Assembly: GCF_016862635.1 (NCBI RefSeq)
Contig: NZ_BONI01000014.1
Location: 80,242-144,241 of the forward strand
DNA from: Catellatospora coxensis
Lineage (GTDB): Bacteria; Actinomycetota; Actinomycetes; Mycobacteriales; Micromonosporaceae
Direction: 5' to 3'
Length of the DNA: 64,000 nucleotides
Below the pieces are notes generated by a model, which was not told the DNA's origin, made no database searches, and saw nothing but the letters and a program-made list of their open reading frames with translations. Numbering within the stretch: position 1 is the stretch's first letter; each line of letters opens with the position of its first letter. The translations under genes were made by a program, and so were the position numbers. Shown piece after piece: positions 25,508 to 33,905 of the stretch.

Positions 25508-26167
25508 CTAGATCCGGGTTCTGGCCTGCTCGATGTGGCGCACGATGGCGTGCGCACCGTGCGCGCCGGCGATGGCATGCGCCTCGTCGAGCGTCGCCAG
25601 CGCGTCCGCGCGACGGTCCTGGGCGGCGGCGATGTAGGCCAGCCCGATCATGTTGGAAGCCACGCCCGGCAGCGACCCCACCTCGCGGCGCAAGCGGGAC
25701 GACTCCTCCAGCCGCTCGCGCGCCTCGTCCAGCCGTCCGGCGGCGTGCGCCACGATGCCCAGGTGCCGCAGCGCCTCCGCCCGGGTCGGCTTGTCGCCGG
25801 TCTGTGCGGCCAGCCGGCTGGACCGCTCGAAGTACGGCACCGCGGTCTCGTCGTCGCGCCGGATGAACTGGTGGACGCAACCGATCCAGAACAACGCCTC
25901 GGCCTCGCCGCGCATGTCGCCCAGCGCCCGGTACAGCTCGAACGCGCGCTGGAACAGCGGCAGCTCGGCCGGATCCTCGGCGGGCGGTGACCCGGCGTCG
26001 GCGGCCGCGCTCTGGAACCGCGCATGCAGGATCAGCCCACGCGCCAGTGCCGCATCGGCCTCGACCGCGTCCAAGCCCCGTTCGGCCTCGCCCAGCGCGC
26101 TGGTGTCCCCGCCGTACACCGTCCGCGCGTAGGCGTCTCTGGCCCGCTCGATCCGATCGTCGCTCAT
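25508..26167 (-). CDS. Tetratricopeptide-repeat protein
   Basis: 219 residues from the ATG at 26167, chosen over 26227 because a G-rich ribosome site precedes it and the protein begins MSDDRIERARDAYARTVYGG. Repeated helical pairs with TPR signature residues follow: LFQRAFELYRALGDMRGEAEALFWIGCVH, then TAVPYFERSSRLAAQTGDKPTRAEALRHLG, then a third and fourth pair with R-L-D-E-A-R-E-R-L. TPRs mediate protein contacts. No enzymatic domain is seen. Likely co-transcribed with the downstream 169-residue gene. Confidence 0.82.
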   Translation of the reverse strand: MSDDRIERARDAYARTVYGGDTSALGEAERGLDAVEADAALARGLILHARFQSAAADAGSPPAEDPAELPLFQRAFELYRALGDMRGEAEALFWIGCVHQFIRRDDETAVPYFERSSRLAAQTGDKPTRAEALRHLGIVAHAAGRLDEARERLEESSRLRREVGSLPGVASNMIGLAYIAAAQDRRADALATLDEAHAIAGAHGAHAIVRHIEQARTRI

Positions 26168-26258
26168 CGCCAAACCCCCGTCGAGATCCCCGACCATCCG
26201 CTGAATCCGGCAGTCTAATCGGGACACGCGGTCGCCGTCCGGTCCTCACCCGGCGTGG

Positions 26259-26660
26259 TCAGGCTTGGCCGAGCCGGTCCAACTCCTCGAAGATCGTCAA
26301 CTGCAGTCCGGCCGGGCCCTCCAGGCGGGCGTTGAGCGAGTTCCAGGGTGTGCGCATCGGCTCCGCGATCACCTGCGCCCCGTTCCCGGCCAGCACGGCG
26401 GTCATGTCGGCCGCGTCGTCGACCTGCAACGCGACCCGGATGTGCCCGGCCACCCGGCGTCCCACCTCGACCTCGTCGACGTACGCGGCATGGGCCGGGT
26501 CGGCCAGCTCCAGCGTCGCACGCCCCGCGTCCAGAATGGTGACCCGCCCGCCCGGCGACGAGAACGCGCCCAACTCGCCCATGCCGAGCACGTCGCGGTA
26601 GAACCGCAGCGCCTCGTCGTAGTCGGGTGCCGTGACGACCAGCCGCAACTCGCTTACCAC
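26259..26660 (-). CDS. VOC (glyoxalase/bleomycin-resistance-like) protein
   Basis: 133 residues starting VVSELRLVVTAPDYDEALRF (GTG at 26660 with GAGGGAG seven bases upstream). The paired beta-alpha-beta modules are clear: YRDVLGMGELGAFSSPGGRV ... ATLELADP, then HIRVALQVDDAADMTAVLAGNGAQVI ... NARLEGPAGLQLTIFEEL. The metal-binding His/Glu pattern is partly kept (H in GHIRVAL, E in TIFEEL). Substrate unknown. Lies between the TPR gene and the PurA-like operon on the same strand. Confidence 0.87.
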   Translation of the reverse strand: MVSELRLVVTAPDYDEALRFYRDVLGMGELGAFSSPGGRVTILDAGRATLELADPAHAAYVDEVEVGRRVAGHIRVALQVDDAADMTAVLAGNGAQVIAEPMRTPWNSLNARLEGPAGLQLTIFEELDRLGQA

Positions 26661-26753
26661 AGGTGAACTCCCTCGTGCGTTTCTCTCCACGGCAACCCGG
26701 CAGCGGGGGAACTTATGCCGCGACCGGCGTCAAATCTGCTCGCCGGACGGCTG

Positions 26754-27980
26754 TCACCGTGGCCGCGCGGCCGGCGGCCTCTTGTCCGCGCAGGTCGGGC
26801 CATCAGAGGTGACCACGACCGGAACGCCGAGCACCTCGCCGACGTCGCCGAGCCCGGTGTAGACCGGCGTGGCGGTGTTCAGCGTCTGGGTGAGCTTCTC
26901 CTGGTACGCGAGGTCGCCGCGCTCGCCCGGCACGATCCGGTCCAGCTGCCCATACGACAGGCACATCTTCAGGTCGTGCCGTTCGGCCGCGTCCAGATGG
27001 GTGACGGCGAGCGCGTCGACGCCGCCGCAGACCTCGACGGCGTAGCGGTGGGCGACGGCGTCGAAGTGCCCGGCCCGCCACGCGCCCTGCCACGGCCCGT
27101 GGCCGTTGTGCCGCTCCGGCAGCGCCGCCGTGAGCTGCGCGTCCTCGGTGACGAGCGGCCCGGCGCCGTGCCGGGTCGTGTAGGTGCGCACGACCCCGAG
27201 GCGCAGGGCGTCGTCGTCGCCGTGCTCGGCCAGCAGCGTCTCGGCGTTGTCGAAGGTGGTCGTGGACCAGGTGGTGTACGGGTGCCAGCCGCGCCACTCG
27301 TCCAGCAGCACACCCTGGGCTCCTTCGAACACGCACGGGCCGGCCAGCGCCTGCCGGGACGACGGGACGAGCCGGACGGCGGCCCCGAACCACCGGAACG
27401 CCTCGGCGACGGCGGCGACCGGCGGCGCGTCGAGCGGGCCGAGTTCTGCGGTCAGCGCGTCCCGGACCGCGCCCAGTTTGCGTTTCAGCGTGGCCGGGGA
27501 CCCGGTGTCGCCCGCGCGTACGGCCAGGTCGGGGTGGGCGAGCGCGAACGCGGCGGTCTCGCCGACGCCCATACCGCAGGACCCGTGCCGGTCGTCGCCG
27601 CGCGCGGCCTCCCGGCGGCGGTTGGCGGCCCGGTGCCACGGTGTCGTCAGCAGTGCCCGCCGGTCGACGGTGAGCAGCTCGAACGGCGCCGGCACGCCCA
27701 GCTCGGCCAGGTGCCCGGCCTCGGCGGCCAGGGCGACGGGGTCGACCATCATGAACCGGGACAGGTGCGTGCGGACCCCGTGCAGGGTGCCGGACCCGAA
27801 CTGGGCGAAGGTGTGGTGACGCCCGTCGGGCGTCACCACGTTGTGGGCGGCCTGCGCGCCCCCGTTGAACCGGATCACGGTGCTCACCGGCCGGGTCGCG
27901 CAGAGCCAGTCCACGATGGTGCCCTTGCCGGCGTCGCCGTAGCCGAGGTCGACGACGATGACGTGGCGGGGCGTGGTCAC
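26754..27980 (-). CDS. Adenylosuccinate synthetase-like protein (PurA paralog)
   Basis: 408 residues. The PurA P-loop appears as DLGYGDAGKGTIVDWL, with the catalytic-base position Asp16 kept and the usual Glu changed to Ala. RFNGGAQAAHNVV keeps the catalytic His46, and FGSGTLHGVRTHLSR corresponds to the HLLPSG region. Canonical PurA is about 430 residues and joins IMP to Asp using GTP; this copy diverges in the substrate loops. It ends an operon with NrtR, a J-domain pseudokinase and a vWA protein and overlaps the vWA gene by four bases. It is therefore probably a dedicated nucleotide-modifying or ligating enzyme, not the housekeeping PurA. Confidence 0.87.
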   Translation of the reverse strand: MTTPRHVIVVDLGYGDAGKGTIVDWLCATRPVSTVIRFNGGAQAAHNVVTPDGRHHTFAQFGSGTLHGVRTHLSRFMMVDPVALAAEAGHLAELGVPAPFELLTVDRRALLTTPWHRAANRRREAARGDDRHGSCGMGVGETAAFALAHPDLAVRAGDTGSPATLKRKLGAVRDALTAELGPLDAPPVAAVAEAFRWFGAAVRLVPSSRQALAGPCVFEGAQGVLLDEWRGWHPYTTWSTTTFDNAETLLAEHGDDDALRLGVVRTYTTRHGAGPLVTEDAQLTAALPERHNGHGPWQGAWRAGHFDAVAHRYAVEVCGGVDALAVTHLDAAERHDLKMCLSYGQLDRIVPGERGDLAYQEKLTQTLNTATPVYTGLGDVGEVLGVPVVVTSDGPTCADKRPPAARPR

Positions 27981-28942
27981 AGCCGGGTCACCGGCGCGGT
28001 CCGGTCGCCGAATCCCGCAGGCAGCGCGGAGCGCACCAGCGCGCCGCGGCTGCCGCCGAGCGGGGCGAGCGCCTTGCCGACGCTCGGGCCGGCCGACGAC
28101 CCCGCGTCGGCGAGGTCGACCAGGCCGGAGTCCAGGTCGGTGGTGTCCTCGCCGAGGCCGACGGTGAGGGCGATGGTCTCGCAGACGGCGTCGAGGTCGT
28201 CGAGTTCGATGACGTTCTGGCCGAGCAGCTTGCGCCAGAACCCGAGGATCTCGGCGTCGCCGGTGTAGCTGGCCTGCGCGGGCATGATGAAGTACACGTC
28301 GTAGCTGCGCCGCAGCTCGGCGACGATCGCCTCGGTGCCGATCGGCTCGGCGATCGTGTCGCCGATGACGCGGCGCACCTCGGCGGGCTTGACCCGCGGG
28401 TACGCCATCTCGTCGCCGATGATGAACAGGTAACCGCGCCGACCACGCGCCACCGCGTCGAGGGCGGTGTGCCGGGCCATGAAGTACATGGCGAGTTCGT
28501 AGGACTCGGTGCGCTGGCCGCCTCCGCCGCCTTCGAGCAGGATCCGGCCGAGGTCGTCGTCGGTGCGGTTGTCGGACTCGAACTGCCCGATCTGCAGCGG
28601 CGCCCGGTCGCAGGTGGCGTCACCGATCGCGCCGAACAGGATCTGCGGGTCGGTGCAGTAGCCCTTGCGGATCAGCAGGCCGAACAGTTCCGGCAGTTTC
28701 GTCTGCAGCACGCGCGGCACCGAGCCCATCGACCCGGTGACGTCGAACAGGATCGCGATCGGTGTCGACTGCGGGTGCTGGTCGCTGTCGCGGCTTTCGC
28801 GGACCCTGACGCCGTGCGGGTTGAGGGCGTCGTGCACGGTGCGCGCGCCGGAGTCGCTGTAGGCGAAGGCGCTGGCGCCGGTCGCCGCGCGGTAGCCGGC
28901 CGCGGCGGCGTAGACGTCGGTGGACCATCGTCCGCTTCCCAT
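27977..28942 (-). CDS. von Willebrand factor A-domain protein
   Basis: 321 residues; AAGGAGCAGAAC precedes the ATG. After an N-terminal segment containing FAYSDSGARTVHDALNPHGV, the vWA fold begins with PIAILFDVTGSMGSVPRVLQ. This is a D-x-T-G-S MIDAS variant. QRTESYELAMYFMARHT and GYLFIIGDEMAYPRV complete the metal site. The C-terminal part is helical. Such vWA proteins are usually scaffolds for ATPases or nucleotide enzymes. It is the third gene of the NrtR operon and its stop overlaps the PurA-like gene start. Confidence 0.87.
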   Translation of the reverse strand: MGSGRWSTDVYAAAAGYRAATGASAFAYSDSGARTVHDALNPHGVRVRESRDSDQHPQSTPIAILFDVTGSMGSVPRVLQTKLPELFGLLIRKGYCTDPQILFGAIGDATCDRAPLQIGQFESDNRTDDDLGRILLEGGGGGQRTESYELAMYFMARHTALDAVARGRRGYLFIIGDEMAYPRVKPAEVRRVIGDTIAEPIGTEAIVAELRRSYDVYFIMPAQASYTGDAEILGFWRKLLGQNVIELDDLDAVCETIALTVGLGEDTTDLDSGLVDLADAGSSAGPSVGKALAPLGGSRGALVRSALPAGFGDRTAPVTRL

Positions 28943-28952
28943 GTTCTGCTCC

Positions 28953-29933
28953 TTAGAGGGTGAAGGGCCGGAAGGTGCGGGGCCCGTAGCGGGCTTCGAG
29001 CAGCTCGTCCAGTTCGGCGAGCAGCCGCCACGCGTCGTGCGGGCGTGCGTTCGGGTGGGGCAGGGTGCAGCCGTGGGCGAACCGGGCCAGGGCCGGCGGT
29101 GTCCGGTCGCCCATGAGCCAGGTCATGCACCGGGTGGCGAGGTGGATGTCGGTCGCCGCACTGGCGGGGCGCTTGCCGGTGACCTCGGGCGGGTAGAGAT
29201 CGTGGTATCCGCGGGCGAGCGCCGGGACCGTCTGGCCGGGTTCGGTGACGCTGTAGCACCAGTCGACGAGGGCGAGGCCGTGCTCGCCCGGGTGGATCAG
29301 CACGTGGTCGGGGACGATCGCGCCGTGGACGACACCGGCGCGGTGGGCGTAGCCGACCGCGACCAGCAGCCGCCGCCACATCCAGGCGGCGTCGCGCGGG
29401 TCGACGCCGTCGGGGTAGGACTGCTTGACGCGGGCCAGGCTCACGAATCCGTCCTGGTGGGCGAGGATCGTGGCGGTGCGCCGGCCGCCGCCGGCGGGGT
29501 CGCGGTGGGTGAACGAGTCGATCAGCCGGGGCGCGTAGGCGCTGTGGCGTGCCTCGCCCTGGCTGCGCAGCAGGGTCAGGGCGCGTACCTCCCGGCGCAT
29601 CAGGTCGCTGTCGGCAGGATGGCGGGGCAGCTTCAGCAGGGCCGTGCCGCCGTCGACGGCGTACAGGTCGGCGAGGTCACCCGCGTGCGCCAGCGGCCCG
29701 ACGCGGTAGGAGCCGCGGGGCGTGACCATGGTCGTGCCGTCGCGGTGCGCGGCCCACAGATTCGCCAGCCGGGCGAACGCGTGCGTCGCGGTCGCGGCGC
29801 GGCCGGCCGGTGCGGTGTCGGGGTGCAAAACCTTGGCGAGCGTTCGGTACGCGTGCCCGCCGTCGCCGGTGAACAGGTCACCGGGGGAGCGGGCGGCCAT
29901 CACCCTCGTGACCGCGTCGTCGAAGCCGCTCAT
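28953..29933 (-). CDS. J-domain/protein-kinase fusion, predicted pseudokinase
   Basis: 326 residues. Residues 15-62 look like a J domain, with the diagnostic HPD at 37-39 in YRTLAKVLHPDT followed by a helix. The rest is a compact protein-kinase fold: ALLKLPRH (Lys101), WRRLLVAVGYAHRAGVVHGA, and LALVDWCYSV. The HRD Asp is replaced by Ala (HGAIVPDH) and DFG by DWC, so phosphotransfer is unlikely. ATGA overlap with NrtR. The protein could couple chaperone-like recruitment to signalling. It is known in outline that kinase/vWA operons occur in actinobacteria; this domain order is my own reading. Confidence 0.8.
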   Translation of the reverse strand: MSGFDDAVTRVMAARSPGDLFTGDGGHAYRTLAKVLHPDTAPAGRAATATHAFARLANLWAAHRDGTTMVTPRGSYRVGPLAHAGDLADLYAVDGGTALLKLPRHPADSDLMRREVRALTLLRSQGEARHSAYAPRLIDSFTHRDPAGGGRRTATILAHQDGFVSLARVKQSYPDGVDPRDAAWMWRRLLVAVGYAHRAGVVHGAIVPDHVLIHPGEHGLALVDWCYSVTEPGQTVPALARGYHDLYPPEVTGKRPASAATDIHLATRCMTWLMGDRTPPALARFAHGCTLPHPNARPHDAWRLLAELDELLEARYGPRTFRPFTL

Positions 29934-30661
29934 CGCCGCTCCTCCGCCGAGGGCCGCAGCAGCGCCGGGTGCAGGATGCGGGCGTCGCCCGCGCGGAACA
30001 GCTTGGACCGGGGGCCGCCGCGCTCGCCGCCGCGCTGGGTCGTCGCACCGGTGTCCTCGATGAAGCCGGGCACGGACAGCACCTTGCGGTGGAAGTTGCC
30101 CGCGTGCGGCTCCTCACCCCACACGGCCGTGTAGACGCCGCGCAGCTGCGCGATCGTGAACTCCTCACCGACGAACGCGGTCGCCAGCGGCGTGTACTCG
30201 ATTTTGGCGCGGGCGCGTTCGAGACCGGCGGCGAGGATGGTGTCGTGGTCGAACGCGAGGCCGGTGGCGGCGGCGACCGGCACCCAGCGGGCCGCGGCGG
30301 CGTCACCGCCGACGGTCGGCTCGGGCAGGCGCGGCGCGAAGGCGAGGTAGGCCACCGACATCACCCGCATGCGCGGGTCGCGGCCCGGATCGCCGAACGT
30401 GGCGAGCTGTTCCAGGTGTACGCGGGGAAGGATGCCGGTCTCCTCGGCGAGTTCGCGCAGCGCCGCCTCGTCGAGCGTCTCCTCGCGGACGAAACCGCCC
30501 GGCAGGGCGAGCCGGCCGGCGTGGGGCTGCTCGCCGCGCTCCACCAGCAGCACGTGCAGCACACCGTCGCGGATGGTCAGCGTGACGACGTCGACCGTGA
30601 CCGCGACGGCCGGGTAGGCCCGTGGGTCGTAGCCGTCGAGGAACTCGCGCTCGGTGACCAT
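29930..30661 (-). CDS. nrtR: NrtR-type Nudix regulator
   Basis: 243 residues. The N-terminal Nudix domain has a complete Nudix box (G-x5-E-x7-R-E-L-x-E-E-x-G-I from GGFVREETLDEAALRELAEE). The C-terminal winged helix (TPLATAFVGEEFTIAQLRG ... NFHRKVLSVPGFIEDTG) is the NrtR signature, in which that region binds DNA and also contacts ADP-ribose. NrtR proteins normally regulate NAD biosynthesis and sense ADP-ribose. The intact box leaves open that it also hydrolyses a nucleotide. It leads the operon with the pseudokinase, vWA and PurA-like genes. Confidence 0.87.
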   Translation of the reverse strand: MVTEREFLDGYDPRAYPAVAVTVDVVTLTIRDGVLHVLLVERGEQPHAGRLALPGGFVREETLDEAALRELAEETGILPRVHLEQLATFGDPGRDPRMRVMSVAYLAFAPRLPEPTVGGDAAAARWVPVAAATGLAFDHDTILAAGLERARAKIEYTPLATAFVGEEFTIAQLRGVYTAVWGEEPHAGNFHRKVLSVPGFIEDTGATTQRGGERGGPRSKLFRAGDARILHPALLRPSAEERR

Positions 30662-30687
30662 CGCATTGTCCTTCTCGATCAGAGATT

Positions 30688-30710
30688 AACTCGAACTGAG
30701 AAGAACTGTA
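30688..30710. promoter_or_regulatory. Phased AACT(C/G) repeats at the NrtR promoter
   Basis: aactcg (30688), aactga (30694) and aactgt (30704) recur in a short AT-richer stretch just upstream of the NrtR gene, and gaactg is repeated at a 10-base interval. A minus-strand TAATCT -10-like hexamer lies beside them. This may be the NrtR autoregulatory site; no perfect palindrome is present. Confidence 0.4.
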
Positions 30711-30859
30711 GGACCCGGTCTGTCGACTGTCAACAGCGCTCTGGCCCTGCACGTCAGGCGTTCGTTCCCGCCGGAGGTCGCGCCTCCGCTCACGCGCCGG
30801 CGGCGCGGCGTAACGTGTTCATTTCACTACCTTGCGTAGCGGATCTCTAGCCTGCTCCT

Positions 30860-31381
30860 GTGACGACAGCGAACACGGCGACGGATCGGCAGCAGGCCGA
30901 CGCGGCTGGCTTCCAGGTCGTCTGCGCCGACGACGATGTCGCCGAGATCGCCGAGGGCGTGCTGGACAGCCTGGCCGCGGCGGCAGAAGCGGACCGGTTG
31001 CACGCCGTGCGGCCGGCAGGTCACGGCGCATGGGCGGTGACGTGTCCCGACGGCAGCGTCCTGCGGGTATCGGTCGGACGTCCCGCACGCCGACGGGCCT
31101 ACCCGCCCGGCACCCTGCTGCTCGGCCTGCCCATCGCCCGCAGGATGCGGGGCCTCAAGGGATGGACCATCGGACACTGCGAGGCGGCGGCGCCCGGCGA
31201 GCGACCGCCCTATCACCTCATCGTCGGCCTGCACGCCGACACCCGCGCGGACCTGGAGGCGATCCTGGACAGCCCCGAAGGCCGGGCAGCGGTCGAGGAT
31301 GTGCCGAACTTCGCCACCGGGGGCGTCACGTTCCTCTACAACAAGGACCAGCACGTGGAGACCATTCCCGTCGCGGTGTGA
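30860..31381 (+). CDS. Protein with C-terminal EthD-like domain
   Basis: 173 residues from the GTG at 30860. The first 80 residues are not recognised but include VTCPDGSVLRVSVGRPARRR. The remainder reads PPYHLIVGLHADTRADLEAILDSPEG followed by DVPNFATGGVTFLYN, a good match to the dimeric alpha-beta barrel EthD pattern (D/N-V-P-N-F-x-x-G plus V-x-x-L). EthD-like domains occur in degradative and antibiotic pathways. No direct evidence of activity. Divergent from the NrtR operon by about 200 bases. Confidence 0.72.
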   Translation: MTTANTATDRQQADAAGFQVVCADDDVAEIAEGVLDSLAAAAEADRLHAVRPAGHGAWAVTCPDGSVLRVSVGRPARRRAYPPGTLLLGLPIARRMRGLKGWTIGHCEAAAPGERPPYHLIVGLHADTRADLEAILDSPEGRAAVEDVPNFATGGVTFLYNKDQHVETIPVAV

Positions 31382-31602
31382 CGGCGCGGACGGCCGCAGC
31401 GGCCCGGTCCGCTGTGGCTGTCGCGTCGCCGACGCCACGAGCACGAACCGCGCCGCAGCGGCGAAGGTGTAGCCGGCGATCGTCACCACGGAGGCCGCCG
31501 TGCCCGCGCGTCCCCGCACCCGCCCGGTTCCGGTGAGACCTGCTCGCCGTGCCGACCGGCGGCCGACACGCCCGGGCGCCTTCCCACCACGGACGGAGCA
31601 GC

Positions 31603-32379
31603 ATGGTCACTGCCAACCCCAGCGCCGCCAAACTCGCCGTTCTCATCGACGCCGACAACGCGCAGGCCGCGATCGTCGAGGCGTTGTTGGCCGAGGTCGC
31701 CAAGTACGGCACCGCGCATGTCAAACGCGCCTACGGGGACTGGACCGGCCCGAGCCTGAAGGGCTGGAAAGAGCGGCTGCTCGCTCAGTCGATCCAGCCG
31801 ATACAGCAGTTCGCCTACACCAACGGCAGGAACGCCACCGACGCCGCGATGATCATCGATGCGATGGACCTGCTGTACACGGGGCGGCTGGACGGATTCT
31901 GCATAGTTTCCAGCGACAGCGACTTCACCCGCCTGGCCGCGCGCATCCGCGAATCCGGCCGCACCGTGTACGGCTTCGGCGAGCGCAAGACACCGAAACC
32001 GTTCGTCGCGGCCTGCGACAAGTTCATCTACACCGAGAATCTCACCTACCCCCAGCTCCCGGCCGTCCGAGCCGACGCGGTGCCCAAACCCCGTCCGGTG
32101 GCTCCGTCGATGCAGCTCGCGGACGACACGGTGCTGACCGACCAGCTGCGCAACGCGATCGAAGCAGCCTCCGACGACGACGGCTGGGCCGACCTCGCCA
32201 GCGTCGGCCACATCATCACCAAACAACGCCCGGACTTCGACTCCCGCAACTACGGCTACGCCAAACTCAGCGCGCTGATGGCCGCGACGAGCCTGTTCGA
32301 AGTGGAGCGCCGCCATCCCGGCGAAGGAAAACCCGCGGTTGTCTACACCCGGGACAAGCAACGCCGGCCCGCCGTCTAG
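31603..32379 (+). CDS. NYN-domain RNase-like protein with LOTUS/OST-HTH tail
   Basis: 258 residues. The PIN-like NYN domain has the acidic triad: AVLIDADNAQAA, NATDAAMIIDAMDLL and FCIVSSDSDFTRLAARIRESG, ending with VYGFGERKTPKPF (LabA/DUF88 type). A C-terminal winged-helix-like segment (TDQLRNAIEAASDDDGWADL, DSRNYGYAKLSALM) matches the OST-HTH/LOTUS domain often fused to NYN. Such proteins act on RNA. The 220-base gap before the gene (31382-31602) shows no other gene. Confidence 0.88.
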   Translation: MVTANPSAAKLAVLIDADNAQAAIVEALLAEVAKYGTAHVKRAYGDWTGPSLKGWKERLLAQSIQPIQQFAYTNGRNATDAAMIIDAMDLLYTGRLDGFCIVSSDSDFTRLAARIRESGRTVYGFGERKTPKPFVAACDKFIYTENLTYPQLPAVRADAVPKPRPVAPSMQLADDTVLTDQLRNAIEAASDDDGWADLASVGHIITKQRPDFDSRNYGYAKLSALMAATSLFEVERRHPGEGKPAVVYTRDKQRRPAV

Positions 32380-32403
32380 TGTCGACGGCAGGCATGCCTT
32401 GCC

Positions 32404-32580
32404 GACAAACGCCAGGTCACCCGGCCGAACGCACAGCGTCATCTCCGGCGGGTGCCCGAGCGTGCCGGTTCGCAGGTCGGCGGTCGTGTAGAGGCGGAAG
32501 CCGCCGTCCGGGAAGACGTGGGGGATGACCGGCTGGCCGACCCTCCCGGCGCGGATCGCAGACCACTGGTCGGGAGACTG
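32404..32580 (-). pseudogene. DUF2716-like remnant
   Basis: On the minus strand a stretch reads FPDGGFRLYTTADLRTGTLG followed by HPPEMTLCV and G-D-L-A. This resembles the conserved end of DUF2716 proteins (G-T-x-G-H-P-x-E-x-T-L-C-x-x-G-x-x-L). No start codon, N-terminal part or proper stop is found, so it seems to be a fragment left between the NYN gene and the membrane-protein gene. The identification is tentative. Confidence 0.35.
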
Positions 32581-32628
32581 GCACCCAGGCTCGGCAGGAA
32601 GTTTGATCGCTGCCGATACCCTGCGGGG

Positions 32629-33288
32629 GTGATCGTGCGGGTGCTCCACCGGCTGGTGGTGATCGCTGCCGTCGTGGCGGCGACACTGCTGGCGTGCGCG
32701 TTCATGGGCACCGTGCACGGGCTGGACCCGGGTGGAAATCACCTGCAGGTTCCGGTGATTCTCGCGCTCTCGCTGGTGCCGATGGCGGTCGCGATCCTGC
32801 TGGGATGCGATGAGGGCGGCCGCTTCCTGCTGGCGGGCGTGGCCTGGGTGGTGGTGTTCTTCGCGCAGGTCATGATGATGCTGACCGTCTCGGCCGCGTT
32901 GCTGGTGGAACGTGGCGAGCCGGTCACCGCGACGGTGACGCGAGAACTGGGCCGCGACGGTGACCGCGACCAGTGGGGGGACTACCTCTACCGGATCGCC
33001 GATCCGGCGGGAACGCCGCTGGCCGGCGTGTTGCGTACCCCGAACCAGCACGACGTGGGCGGCGAGGTCGAGGTGCTGGCCGATCCCGCTGGATGGGCGC
33101 ACCCGCGGGAAGCCGCCACCATCGAACCCCATACCGACGTGGCGATGCTGATCGTGCTCGGTGTCGTCTTCGCGGGCCCGGGTGTCCTGCTGTACCTGCT
33201 GTCCTGCCTCCCGCGGCACCGGCCGCAGGACAGATCCGGCGAGTGGTACCACGACGCCGCCGATGCGGTGATCCGGCGGGTCTCATGA
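32629..33288 (+). CDS. Hypothetical membrane protein with DUF3592-like loop
   Basis: 219 residues from the GTG at 32629, preceded by a G-rich stretch. Four hydrophobic segments are seen: LVVIAAVVAATLLACAFM, VPVILALSLVPMAVAILLG, LLAGVAWVVVFFAQVMMMLT and MLIVLGVVFAGPGVLLYLLS. Between the third and fourth lies a beta-rich loop (VTATVTRELGRDGDRD ... VGGEVEVLADPAGWAHP), similar in style to DUF3592 extracellular loops. Function unknown. No operon partner is evident. Confidence 0.75.
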   Translation: MIVRVLHRLVVIAAVVAATLLACAFMGTVHGLDPGGNHLQVPVILALSLVPMAVAILLGCDEGGRFLLAGVAWVVVFFAQVMMMLTVSAALLVERGEPVTATVTRELGRDGDRDQWGDYLYRIADPAGTPLAGVLRTPNQHDVGGEVEVLADPAGWAHPREAATIEPHTDVAMLIVLGVVFAGPGVLLYLLSCLPRHRPQDRSGEWYHDAADAVIRRVS

Positions 33289-33417
33289 GGTCTGCCGCCG
33301 TCGCCCAGGCCGAGAACGTCAGGCACCCGACGGTGGGCGCGGCCATCGTCTCTCCGTTGCCGGCCGCCCGCTGACCGGTCGATGGCGTGGTGAAGATCCG
33401 CTGGCTACGCTGCGCTG

Positions 33418-33711
33418 GTGTTGTCTGTGGATGGTCAGTCCAACGAGCGGCTCGTGCTCGACGGGGAGTGGTTCGAGAAGCTGCACGGCGGACAGTCGAA
33501 GACCCGCGTGCCGGCGTCGTCGTTCCGGAGCGCGACGTGGCAGGACATCGACCGCCGGGTACGCCTGTTCAGCAGTGAACGCGAGCAGCTGGTCTCGGTG
33601 ATGCTGTCGTTCGAGGGCGGCCCGTTCGTCGGCTTCGTCGCGCCGGCCGACAAGCGCCCGCAACTCGAAGCCGTCGTCGCGGGCCTCGAAGCCGCCCGCA
33701 CGGCGGCCTGA
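33418..33711 (+). CDS. Small hypothetical protein, 97 residues
   Basis: The GTG start gives VLSVDGQSNERLVLDGEWFEKL. The protein has charged strands and a C-terminal helix (KRPQLEAVVAGLEAARTAA), with VSVMLSFEGGPFVGFVAP as the most hydrophobic part. I recognise no family. Upstream bases contain no clear Shine-Dalgarno sequence, so the start is uncertain. Codon bias is normal for the region. It lies between two membrane-protein genes, all on the plus strand. Confidence 0.55.
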   Translation: MLSVDGQSNERLVLDGEWFEKLHGGQSKTRVPASSFRSATWQDIDRRVRLFSSEREQLVSVMLSFEGGPFVGFVAPADKRPQLEAVVAGLEAARTAA

Positions 33712-33905
33712 GCGGCGCGGACATTAGCGTCCCAGACGCCGAATGCGTCACTGCTTTGTGACAAGCCCAACGCCGGACAGCGTCCGGGCAGGCGCGATCG
33801 CAGGTCAGCCGCCCGGATGGTGAGCTCGGGCGGTTTCCGGCCCCAGGTGGGGGGTATCGGCGGGTTGTAGCCGCGAACCCGCGGCCAGCCTTGGAGGTGA
33901 CCACC

